Shown one piece after another: positions 1 through 6,784 of a DNA stretch of 6,848 nucleotides. The stretch comes from an uncultured Akkermansia sp. (GTDB taxonomy: Bacteria > Verrucomicrobiota > Verrucomicrobiia > Verrucomicrobiales > Akkermansiaceae). Under the pieces are notes generated by a model, which searched no databases, had not been told where the DNA came from, and saw only the letters and a program-made list of their open reading frames with translations. The stretch is from NCBI GenBank assembly GCA_900766865.1, contig CAAFXA010000152.1, forward strand, positions 1 to 6,848, written 5' to 3'. Every line of letters starts with the position of its first letter. The first letter of the stretch is position 1. Position numbers and translations under genes: made by a program.

Positions 1-2607
1 GAGTTCGCCCCCGACGATGGCTCTACGCGCGAGGAATACCTGCGCAAAATCTGCTACCAGGGTCTGGCGGAGCGCTACGGCAAAGAACGCGCCGAGAACG
101 ACAAAGACCTGCGCGAGCGTCTGGACTACGAGCTGAGCATCATCAACATGCTCCGCTTCCCCAGCTACTTCCTCATCACAGCAGACTTCATTAACTGGGC
201 CAAGGATCACGATATTCCCGTAGGCCCGGGCCGTGGGTCGGCCGCCGGTTCCCTGGTGGCCTACTGCATGAAAATCACCAACATCGACCCCTACAAGTTC
301 TCCCTCATCTTCGAGCGATTCCTCAACCCGGAACGTGTGAGCCCGCCGGATATCGATATCGACTTCTGCCAGACCCGCCGCCCGGAAGTGATTGACTATG
401 TGCGCCATAAGTATGGCGAGCGAGCCGTCACCCACATCATCACCTACGGCACCATGGGTGCAAAATCCGTGATTAAGGACGTAGCGCGCGTGCTCGACCT
501 GAGCTATGCAGACAGCGACCGAATCGCCAAGCAGATTGAAAGCGGCCCCGGCGTCACCCTGAAGAAAAGTTACGATGCCAACGAGGACCTGCGCAACCTG
601 CTGCAGGACCCCACCTATGCCGAGGTATGGGATTTCGCGCTCAAGCTGGAAGGCACCGTGCGCAACGTAGGCATGCACGCCGCCGGCGTGGTGATTGGCG
701 ACCGCGCTCTGGACGACTATGTAGCGCTCACCCGCGATGACCTGAGCAACCCGCAGGGCGAAGTAGTTGCCCAGTGCGATATGGGTGCTATTTACAATGC
801 GGGTCTGCTGAAGATGGACTTCCTGGGGCTGAAGACGCTCACCGTGATGAAGGATGCGGAGCGCTATGTGCGCTGGCGTGTACCGGATTTCCGCTACGAT
901 GCAGTGGATATCGAAGACAAGGAGACCTTTGCCCTTCTGAACCGCGGTGATACCATGGGTGTGTTCCAGCTCGAATCGGGCGGCATGGTGGACACATGCC
1001 GCCGCTACGGCATCGACAACATCGAAGACATCATCGCACTGCTTGCTCTTTACCGCCCCGGCGCCATGCAATTCATGGACGACATGATTGCCGTGAAGAA
1101 GGGGCTGAAGCAGGCCGAGTATGAGCACCCGCTGCTCGAAACAGTGTCCGGCCTCACCTACGGCGTGATGATTTACCAGGAGCAGGTGCAGGCAGCGGCT
1201 AAGCTGCTGGCCGGCTACACCCTCGGCGGTGCTGACCTTCTGCGCCGAGCCATGGGCCACAAGGACATGAAGGAAATGGAGGAGCAGCGCCGCCGTTTCG
1301 TGAAGGGCTGCTGGGATGTCAACCAGATTGACGAGAAAACCGCCAACGCCATTTTCGACAAGATTCAGAAGTTCGCCGGTTACGGCTTCAACAAGTCGCA
1401 CTCCGCCTGCTACGGCCACATCTCCTACTGGACCGCCTACCTAAAGGCGCACTACCCGGTGGAATTCCTCTGCGGCCTCATGTCCAACGAGTCCACCAAC
1501 GAAAAGATTGGTGTATTCATTCAGGAGGCCATCCGCCTGGGCATCGAAGTACTGGGGCCCTGCGTCAACCACTCCGCCGTCAAATTCCAACCGGAAACCA
1601 TGCCCAATGGCCACCTGGCCGTGCGCTTCGGCCTGGCCTCCATCAAGAGCATGAGCTCCGATACAGTGGAAGTTATCGTGAAAGAGAGAGAAGCCAACGG
1701 CCCCTACAAAAGCCTGGAAGACTTCTGCTATCGAATCCCCCCGCAGAATGTGCGCCGCAACCAGCTGGAAGTGTTGGTACAGTGCGGCGCCTTCGACTGG
1801 ATGCAGGTATGCCGCGCCCAGCTTTTCGAAACCATCGAGCAATGCCTCAATGGAGCCGCCGGAGTACACAAAGACCGCTCTGTAGGACAGATGGCCCTCT
1901 TTGCCATGGAGGACACCACCTCATCGGCAGAAGAAAAAGTCATCCTGCAGGAATGGCCCAAAGAGAAGCGACTGGATGATGAAAAATTCCTTACCGGCGC
2001 TTACTTTACCGGAAACCCGCTCGACAGCATGCGAGGAATCATCGATGCCCCCAAATACACACGCATCGGCTCCCTTCCCGATATGACAAACGACGAGATA
2101 AAGGGCTCTCACGAAATGGCGGGCATGCTGCGTTCCGCCACGATCAAAGTGAGCAAGAGCGGCCAGAAGTTTGCCATTATCGCCGTGGAAGATTTCACCG
2201 GCAGCACCGAAGCCCTGCTCTGGGGAGAATCCTTCAACAAAGCAGCTGCTGTGGAAGGCTTGCTACAGGCCGGCAGCTTCGTGAAATTCCGTGCCCGTAT
2301 ATCGGAAGACGAAAAAACCGGTGGCAAAAAAGTATCTGCCAATGGTCTGGAATTGCTCAATACCAACACCCCTCGCAGAAGCAAAAGCAAAGAACCGGCC
2401 CACTACGAAATTGTGCTTAACACCGCGCGACATACAGCCGCAGATTTGCAGCACATTAAAAACATCCTGCTGGAGCACAGCGGCCGCACCCCGGTACACA
2501 TCATCTTCCGCAATTCCCTCGGCAACCGAGTCGCCATCGAGCTGGGAGAACGCTACCGCGTAACGCCATCCCCCAGACTGAACGAAATCCTCTCACTCTA
2601 CAGCTGA
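1..2607 (+). CDS. dnaE: DNA polymerase III alpha subunit (DnaE), 5' end outside window
   Basis: Catalytic subunit of the replicative DNA polymerase. The reading frame is open from base 1, so 868 C-terminal residues are present and roughly 300 (the PHP domain) are missing upstream. Numbering from base 1, the palm shows GPGRGSAAGSLVAY (about 76-89), the acidic motif PDIDIDF (D117, D119, D121) and the third catalytic Asp in KMDFLGLKTLT (D273); RNVGMHAAGVV sits between them. Fingers and thumb follow with YRPG, DLLRRAMGHK and FNKSHSACYG. A clamp-binding pentapeptide QMALF lies at residues 630-634 (1888-1902), then an OB-fold (about 705-780) and the C-terminal tau-binding region ending in LNEILSLYS. 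The projected full length of about 1170 suits the DnaE family; the layout is DnaE, not PolC. Oddity: the helix-hairpin-helix glycines usually seen as KGVGEG are replaced by KSMSSD (residues 549-554). Any start codon inside the window would remove essential palm sequence, so this is a true partial gene. Confidence 0.98.
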   Translation, partial: EFAPDDGSTREEYLRKICYQGLAERYGKERAENDKDLRERLDYELSIINMLRFPSYFLITADFINWAKDHDIPVGPGRGSAAGSLVAYCMKITNIDPYKFSLIFERFLNPERVSPPDIDIDFCQTRRPEVIDYVRHKYGERAVTHIITYGTMGAKSVIKDVARVLDLSYADSDRIAKQIESGPGVTLKKSYDANEDLRNLLQDPTYAEVWDFALKLEGTVRNVGMHAAGVVIGDRALDDYVALTRDDLSNPQGEVVAQCDMGAIYNAGLLKMDFLGLKTLTVMKDAERYVRWRVPDFRYDAVDIEDKETFALLNRGDTMGVFQLESGGMVDTCRRYGIDNIEDIIALLALYRPGAMQFMDDMIAVKKGLKQAEYEHPLLETVSGLTYGVMIYQEQVQAAAKLLAGYTLGGADLLRRAMGHKDMKEMEEQRRRFVKGCWDVNQIDEKTANAIFDKIQKFAGYGFNKSHSACYGHISYWTAYLKAHYPVEFLCGLMSNESTNEKIGVFIQEAIRLGIEVLGPCVNHSAVKFQPETMPNGHLAVRFGLASIKSMSSDTVEVIVKEREANGPYKSLEDFCYRIPPQNVRRNQLEVLVQCGAFDWMQVCRAQLFETIEQCLNGAAGVHKDRSVGQMALFAMEDTTSSAEEKVILQEWPKEKRLDDEKFLTGAYFTGNPLDSMRGIIDAPKYTRIGSLPDMTNDEIKGSHEMAGMLRSATIKVSKSGQKFAIIAVEDFTGSTEALLWGESFNKAAAVEGLLQAGSFVKFRARISEDEKTGGKKVSANGLELLNTNTPRRSKSKEPAHYEIVLNTARHTAADLQHIKNILLEHSGRTPVHIIFRNSLGNRVAIELGERYRVTPSPRLNEILSLYS

Positions 2608-3782
2608 TGCCACAGCCACTAAAACTCAAAGACTGGTGCCTCATAGGTTCCCTTGCTTTCGGGCTTGGGCTGGCAGCTCCACACATCCGTACCTGGCTTA
2701 GTACCCATTCAGCCCCCACGGAGCAGCCGGACGAAACAGCAACCGCCCCAATCTCCTCCGACAGCTTCAGCCTGAAGCTGCTGCACGCAGCGCTGCAAAG
2801 CACCCCAGAAGGCAATCTGCTGCTACTGCCTGATTGTCTGGCTGCATTGCTTCAACAGATAAAATACCAGGCAAGCGATGAAGTTGCAACGGAACTGGCA
2901 GGCATCGCCCCTCCGGAGCAATGGCAGCGCAGCAGCTCCGACATACGCGGAGCCGCCTGCCTGTTTGCTGATGTCCCCTACAGTGCAGAAGCAGAGGCGC
3001 AAGGGGTCATCAGTACCCCCTACTCCCAAAATCCGGCCATTGCAATCGCCACCATCAACAATACCCTGCAAGCGTACACCAGCCGCACTCTGGGGCAGAT
3101 GATTACCGGCGACGACATCTCACCGGACACGACAGCCATCGCCGCTATCGCCTTCACATGTACCGCAGAGTGGGCCGCCCCCATCCGACAGGCGGACAGC
3201 AAGGCCGCAGATTTCTACAACGCCAACGGCAGCATCCCCCGCATTCTCTTCATGCAGGCGCAGGCTCAACATTACGCAGAAGCCCCATCCGGCGAGTGGA
3301 AGGCCGCCTGCATTCGCCTGGCCGGCACACGCACACCCGCCGGCATCCCGCCATGCGACCTTATTGTCATCATGCCCGGACACCATAGTGCCCGCCCCTT
3401 CGCAGCCGCCCTCACCCAGGAGCAATTCAGCACCATCCGCACAGCCCTGCGCGAAGCCCCGGCCAACGGCTCGATAGAAATTCCCAGACTGGAATTCGGA
3501 GGTCCAGCCCAGAACCTGCGTCCCCTTCTGCAGCAACTCGGCCAGGAAAAACTCCTCACTTCTTCCGTACCGTTCAGCAAGCTCACCTCCAAAGAGCCCT
3601 TTGCCCTCAGCACCATGCTGGCAAAATACCACATCGCGCTGAAAGAAACCCGGCAGCCCGATGCTGCTCCCGCCAATGATTCACCGGCTTTGCTTCGTTG
3701 CGATAAACCATTCCTCTGGTTCCTGATGCCACTTTCCTCTCCCCATGCCCCATACGCCATGGGCATCGTTGAAAACCTGTAA
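2607..3782 (+). CDS. Serpin-like protein with N-terminal signal or membrane anchor
   Basis: The 391-residue product matches the serpin fold in several places by eye. Residues 53-99 (FSLKLLHAALQSTPEGNLLLLPD onward) resemble helix A and strand 6B; INNTLQAYTSRTLGQMI (150-166) resembles the INxWVxxxTxGxI block; AFTCTAEWAAPI (182-193) resembles the NAIYFKGxWxxPF block. DLIVIMP (251-257), IEIPRLEF (290-297), LLQQLG (307-312) and the C-terminal KPFLWFL...YAMGIVENL (367-391) match later serpin blocks. Residues 11-25 form a hydrophobic segment after a Lys-containing N-terminus, so a signal anchor or signal peptide is likely and the protein would act in the periplasm or at the envelope. No lipobox is seen. 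The serpin core (about 53-391) is shorter than usual, mainly between helices C and F. The reactive loop (about 347-366) is short and its hinge reads ETRQPDAAPAN, with Pro where a small residue is expected, so protease inhibition is doubtful. The ATG overlaps the dnaE stop by one base (TGATG) without a Shine-Dalgarno, implying co-transcription and translational coupling. The target is unknown. Confidence 0.8.
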   Translation: MPQPLKLKDWCLIGSLAFGLGLAAPHIRTWLSTHSAPTEQPDETATAPISSDSFSLKLLHAALQSTPEGNLLLLPDCLAALLQQIKYQASDEVATELAGIAPPEQWQRSSSDIRGAACLFADVPYSAEAEAQGVISTPYSQNPAIAIATINNTLQAYTSRTLGQMITGDDISPDTTAIAAIAFTCTAEWAAPIRQADSKAADFYNANGSIPRILFMQAQAQHYAEAPSGEWKAACIRLAGTRTPAGIPPCDLIVIMPGHHSARPFAAALTQEQFSTIRTALREAPANGSIEIPRLEFGGPAQNLRPLLQQLGQEKLLTSSVPFSKLTSKEPFALSTMLAKYHIALKETRQPDAAPANDSPALLRCDKPFLWFLMPLSSPHAPYAMGIVENL

Positions 3783-3837
3783 CAAAACAGGCCGCATACC
3801 CCGGAGGATATGCGGCCTGTTCTGTTACAGATTTTTT
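3777..3837 (+). terminator. Intrinsic terminator of the dnaE-serpin unit, possibly bidirectional
   Basis: Arms 3777-3798 and 3809-3830 pair over 22 positions with a single mismatch (A3785 against C3822), around a 10-base loop. The core pairs AACAGGCCGCATA with TATGCGGCCTGTT. It is followed on the + strand by TTTTTT (3832-3837). The left arm begins inside the last codons of the serpin gene, and the T-run overlaps the stop codon of the convergent permease (complement of 3836-3838). On the - strand only a weaker GTTTTC follows the hairpin, so termination of the permease here is plausible but less certain. Confidence 0.9.
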
Positions 3838-5137
3838 AAAGGAAGCGCAACCAGAGGTAGAGGCTGCTGATGCCAATGGAAAGCAGCATGAGTGGGAAAG
3901 CTACCTTCATGAAGCCCCAGAAGGTCACCTCAAGGTTGTGCTTGCGTGCCAGAGAAAGAGCCACCACATTGGCACTGGCTCCAATCACCGTGCCATTACC
4001 ACCCAGACAGGCACCCAACGAAAGCGCCCACCACAGCGGCTCCAAATCACCATACCCCATGGCACCCATATCCTGAATCAGGGGAATCATGGTTGCAACA
4101 AAGGGAATATTGTCCACAAAGGCGGACATAATGGCGCTGAGCCAGAGTACAGCCAGCGTGGTAACAGAGTGGTCTCCACCCGTCAGTTCCATTGTCTGCA
4201 CGGCCAGCCAACGGATAACGTTGTTTACCTCCAGACCGCCAACCAGTACAAACAAACCGATAAAGAAGAAAATCGTCGTCCACTCCACCTTGGAGAACAC
4301 GAGCTCCAGCATCTTTTCACGGCGCGGCATCACCATCAGCAGCAGCAGCGATGCACCCACCACAGCCACCGTACCACTCTCCAGGGTCCAACCAGGTATC
4401 TGACCATGCAGACAGAACAGGAGAATCGTAACAGAGAGGGTAAACAGGCACTTGCGCAGCAGAGGCTTGCTGCGAATGAGCCCTTCTGTCTTAATCTTCA
4501 TGATACGCTGCTGCACCTTGGGGTCACACACCAACTGATGGCGATAAATCAGCAACAACAACCCAATGGTAAGGACGAAAATCACCACACAAGGCAAAGC
4601 CAGATTCTCCATAAAGGCCATGAAATCCAGCTCCTTCACAGAACTGGCAATCATGATATTGGGAGGGTCACCAATCATCGTTGCCGTACCGCCGATGTTG
4701 GAAGCCAGAATCTGAGCCACCACAAAGGGCAAGGGAGAAATGCGCAGGTCCCTGGCCAGCGTGAAAGAAATCGGCACCGTCAACAGCACCGTGGTCACGT
4801 TATCCAGAAAGGCAGAGCAGAATGCTACCATCACCGACAGGCACACCAGCAGAGCCACCGGATTTCCCTTTGTTTTCTGTGCTGCACTTACAGCCAGATA
4901 ACGGAACAAACCCGTCTTGCTCAGCACCAGCACCTGAATCATCATACCGATGAGAAGGGCCAGCGTGTTAAAATCAATGTGGTTAATGGCCTCTTCCTGA
5001 GTGATGACACCCAGCAACACCATAGCCATCGAACCGCACAAAGCTATCACCGTGCGCTGCACTTTTTCCGTAACAATCAACCCGTATGTTACAAGAAACA
5101 GGACAATGGCAGCAGATGTTGTAAAATTCAGTTCCAT
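3836..5137 (-). CDS. ArsB/NhaD-type permease (P-permease-like, ion transporter superfamily)
   Basis: A 433-residue, very hydrophobic inner-membrane transporter with about ten to twelve predicted membrane segments. Two halves show the internal repeat typical of the ArsB/NhaD/CitM group: SAFLDNVTTVLLTVPI (108-123) matches SAFVDNIPFVATMIPLI (338-354), and SNIGGTATMIGDPPNIMI (147-163 region) matches CLGGNGTVIGASANVV (378-392). The Asp-Asn pairs D112-N113 and D342-N343 lie in the discontinuous helices that carry substrate or ions in related structures. GDPPN is characteristic of the P-permease/ArsB/NhaD branch. Members export arsenite or exchange Na+ for H+; nothing here fixes the substrate, and no ars genes are nearby. 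The start at 5137 was chosen because the protein then begins directly before the first membrane helix. An upstream ATG at 5248 would add a 37-residue basic, unconserved-looking leader that covers the likely -10 box. No clear Shine-Dalgarno precedes the chosen ATG. It is convergent with the serpin gene and divergent from lpxC-fabZ. Confidence 0.9.
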   Translation of the reverse strand: MELNFTTSAAIVLFLVTYGLIVTEKVQRTVIALCGSMAMVLLGVITQEEAINHIDFNTLALLIGMMIQVLVLSKTGLFRYLAVSAAQKTKGNPVALLVCLSVMVAFCSAFLDNVTTVLLTVPISFTLARDLRISPLPFVVAQILASNIGGTATMIGDPPNIMIASSVKELDFMAFMENLALPCVVIFVLTIGLLLLIYRHQLVCDPKVQQRIMKIKTEGLIRSKPLLRKCLFTLSVTILLFCLHGQIPGWTLESGTVAVVGASLLLLMVMPRREKMLELVFSKVEWTTIFFFIGLFVLVGGLEVNNVIRWLAVQTMELTGGDHSVTTLAVLWLSAIMSAFVDNIPFVATMIPLIQDMGAMGYGDLEPLWWALSLGACLGGNGTVIGASANVVALSLARKHNLEVTFWGFMKVAFPLMLLSIGISSLYLWLRFL

Positions 5138-5172
5138 AACAATATCCCGGCGTAGACGCGCGCGGGTCGGGT

Positions 5173-5200
5173 ATTCTACTCGTTTTTTTCTGAAAAGCAA
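5173..5200 (-). promoter_or_regulatory. Candidate sigma70-type promoter for the permease gene
   Basis: Read on the - strand, TTGCTT (5200-5195) is followed after 16 bases by TAGAAT (5178-5173). The -10 differs from TATAAT at one position; the -35 keeps only TTG and is weak. A start near 5166 would give a leader of roughly 29 bases before the ATG at 5137. The -10 lies within the longer permease reading frame, which favours the shorter start. Confidence 0.45.
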
Positions 5201-5281
5201 GCAAAATCGCGCCAAATTAATCTTTTTGGGCGTTTTTATAAAGCTCACTCAAAGATTATTTCGCAACACGCCATTTTTAGC

Positions 5282-5310
5282 TTCACAAATCCACATAAAA
5301 CGTGTAGAAT
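5282..5310 (+). promoter_or_regulatory. Candidate sigma70-type promoter for lpxC-fabZ
   Basis: TTCACA (5282-5287), a 17-base spacer and TAGAAT (5305-5310) match the consensus hexamers at 5 of 6 positions each with ideal spacing. Transcription would begin near 5316-5318, only four to six bases before the ATG at 5322, making the messenger almost leaderless. A TATAAA at 5237-5242 lies further upstream but has no credible -35 box. Confidence 0.6.
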
Positions 5311-5321
5311 ACAATCACGAT

Positions 5322-6638
5322 ATGGCTATTCAGATGCAACGAACACTCGTCAAGTGTGCCTCCATTCAGGGCACATCGCTCCACACGGGACTGCCCGTCA
5401 AGCTCACCATTAAGCCGGCAGAGCCTAATACAGGCCTGAAGTTCCGCCGCATTGACCTGCCGGACAAGCCTTTTATTGATGCCTCCGCTGCCAAGGTACA
5501 GACAGTAGAGCGCGCCACAACTCTGGCAGAAGGGTCCGTGAAGGTTCACACAGTGGAGCACATTCTCTCTGCCCTTACCGGCATGGGAGTAGACAACGCC
5601 ATCATCGAGATGGACAGCAACGAGCCCCCCATTGGCGATGGTTCCGCCTCCCCCTACGTCGAGCTCATCAAGCAGGCCGGCATCGTGGAGCAGGACGCCC
5701 CCTGCCATGTGTGGGAGATTCGTGAACCCATCCAAGTGGAAAACAAGAACGGCAGCCGCATCATTATCATGCCCGATAAGAAGTTCCGCGTGTCTGTCAC
5801 GGCTGTTGGCCCCGAAGGCCGCGTCACGCAGTACTTCACCAGCGAAGTGAACCCGGAAACCTACGAGAAGGAATTCTCCACGGCCCGTACATTCTGCTTC
5901 TACGAGGACGTTCAGCCCCTGCTGGACAAAGGCCTCATCCAGGGTGGCACTCTGGACAACGCCATCGTTATTAAGGGCGACCAGTACATCTGTGCCGGCG
6001 GCCTGCGCTTCCACAACGAATGTGCACGCCACAAGGCCATGGACATGGTAGGCGACCTTATTCTCAATGGCCACCGCATCCTCGGCCACGTCATTGCCAT
6101 CATGCCCGGTCACGGCATCAACACCCAGATGGCCTCCGCGCTGCAGAAGAAGTTCGACAGCATGGAAGCCATGAAGCCCAAACCCTTCATCTTCCCCTCC
6201 GGCGACACTGTACTGGATACCACAGAGGTGCTCAAGCTCCTGCCGCATCGTTACCCCTTCATGATGGTAGATCGCGTCCTGGGCTTCGAGGGCGACACCA
6301 AGTGTGTTGGCCAGAAGAACCTCACCATGAACGAAATGTTCTTCCAGGGACACTTCCCCGGCAAGCCGGTAATGCCCGGCGTACTGCAGCTGGAGGCCAT
6401 GGCTCAGGTTGGCAGCATCCTGATGCTGCGTCTGCCGGAAAACCAGGGCAAGATTGGCTACTTCATGAGCTGCGACAAGGTAAAGTGGCGCAAACCCGTA
6501 GTGCCCGGCGATATTCTCATCATCGAAGCAGAGCTCACCAAGATGCGCGGCGCCATCGGCGTATGCAATGCCCGCTGCCTGGTGAACAACGAGATTACCT
6601 GCGAAGCTGAACTCAAATTCATGGTGGCAGACGCCTGA
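5322..6638 (+). CDS. lpxC-fabZ: Bifunctional LpxC-FabZ: UDP-3-O-acyl-GlcNAc deacetylase / 3-hydroxyacyl-ACP dehydratase
   Basis: A 438-residue cytoplasmic fusion. The N-terminal half (about 1-280) is LpxC, the zinc enzyme that performs the committed deacetylation in lipid A synthesis. HTVEHILSAL carries catalytic E79 and zinc ligand H80; RHKAMDMVGDL supplies H237 and D241, and PGHGINTQ supplies H264, matching E. coli H79, H238, D242 and H265 within one residue. After a short linker (about 280-300) comes FabZ, which dehydrates 3-hydroxyacyl-ACP in fatty-acid elongation: LLPHRYPFMMVDRV, then GHFPGKPVMPGVLQLEAMAQ with catalytic H344 and E358 at the expected 14-residue spacing. Both enzymes draw on the 3-hydroxyacyl-ACP pool, so the fusion keeps lipid A and phospholipid synthesis in fixed proportion. 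The start at 5322 follows the good promoter and gives MAIQMQRTLVK just before the first conserved LpxC segment; ATG 5334 is an alternative. No Shine-Dalgarno is visible. The open frame continues upstream to 5001 but there it is antisense to the permease. Confidence 0.97.
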   Translation: MAIQMQRTLVKCASIQGTSLHTGLPVKLTIKPAEPNTGLKFRRIDLPDKPFIDASAAKVQTVERATTLAEGSVKVHTVEHILSALTGMGVDNAIIEMDSNEPPIGDGSASPYVELIKQAGIVEQDAPCHVWEIREPIQVENKNGSRIIIMPDKKFRVSVTAVGPEGRVTQYFTSEVNPETYEKEFSTARTFCFYEDVQPLLDKGLIQGGTLDNAIVIKGDQYICAGGLRFHNECARHKAMDMVGDLILNGHRILGHVIAIMPGHGINTQMASALQKKFDSMEAMKPKPFIFPSGDTVLDTTEVLKLLPHRYPFMMVDRVLGFEGDTKCVGQKNLTMNEMFFQGHFPGKPVMPGVLQLEAMAQVGSILMLRLPENQGKIGYFMSCDKVKWRKPVVPGDILIIEAELTKMRGAIGVCNARCLVNNEITCEAELKFMVADA

Positions 6639-6677
6639 TTGAGTGCACTTTGCAGAAAAAAAATCACATAAATCAAG

Positions 6678-6705
6678 AATCGGTGCTTGACAAGCGCCGA
6701 TTTTT
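6678..6705 (+). terminator. Intrinsic terminator after lpxC-fabZ
   Basis: AATCGGTGCTT (6678-6688) pairs with AAGCGCCGATT (6692-6702) over 11 positions including one G-U pair (6684 with 6696), around the three-base loop GAC, and runs into TTTTT (6701-6705). It lies 40 bases past the lpxC-fabZ stop. An A-run at 6655-6663 upstream would provide a T-run on the other strand, though no - strand gene ends here. The loop and right arm also hold the -35 box of the next promoter. Confidence 0.8.
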
Positions 6706-6714
6706 GAGTATCAT
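6687..6714 (+). promoter_or_regulatory. Strong sigma70-type promoter for rpmH
   Basis: A perfect TTGACA (6687-6692) is followed after 16 bases by TATCAT (6709-6714, 5 of 6 matches to TATAAT). The A-rich stretch 6655-6680 just upstream could act as an UP element, fitting a highly expressed ribosomal gene. Transcription from about 6721 would leave a 64-base leader before the ATG at 6785. The -35 box sits at the tip of the preceding terminator hairpin. Confidence 0.75.
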
Positions 6715-6784
6715 AGCTGACCCCGACCGCGCGCAGCGGCCACAGCAGACTTCACAAGAACTTCAAACGTAACCATATAACATC

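Larger units (their letters stand above)
5171..5312. repeat. Inverted pair of the 9-mer GTAGAATAC at the two divergent -10 boxes
   Basis: GTATTCTAC at 5171-5179 is the exact reverse complement of GTAGAATAC at 5304-5312. Each copy contains the proposed -10 element (TAGAAT) of one of the two divergent promoters. A shared extended -10 sequence is the simplest reading. A common regulator site cannot be excluded, but a 9-mer pair in AT-rich DNA could also be chance. Confidence 0.4.

Noticed and set aside
4336..4350. CAGCAGCAGCAG trinucleotide run
   Set aside because: It encodes consecutive leucines in a membrane helix of the permease and is too short to be a meaningful repeat.
3938..5155. 405-codon open frame on the + strand across the permease gene
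   Set aside because: It is exactly antisense to the permease, rich in His, Gln, Asn and Arg with no domain or membrane pattern, and has no promoter of its own. It is a shadow of the permease codons.
5138..5248. Longer permease start at 5248 giving 37 extra residues
   Set aside because: The extra segment is basic and not typical of the family, and the candidate -10 box lies inside it. The ATG at 5137 leads straight into the first membrane helix.
5001..5321. N-terminal extension of the LpxC frame to an ATG at 5001
   Set aside because: The extension overlaps the permease gene in antisense, crosses both promoters and lacks any LpxC similarity; the LpxC family starts at about MQRTLVK.
5283..6353. 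356-codon open frame on the - strand across lpxC-fabZ
   Set aside because: It is antisense to a gene with every catalytic residue intact, and its translation is low-complexity Gly/Val/His/Leu-rich sequence typical of the complement of GC-biased codons.
6716..6746. Structured rpmH leader (GCTG/CAGC and CCGC/GCGG pairings) as an autoregulatory element
   Set aside because: Only two separate four-base helices can be drawn by eye, with no resemblance to a known ribosomal leader that I recognise.
6751..6781. Second promoter for rpmH (TTCACA, 19 bases, TATAAC)
   Set aside because: Spacing is too long and transcription would start at or inside the rpmH start codon; the upstream TTGACA/TATCAT pair is much better.
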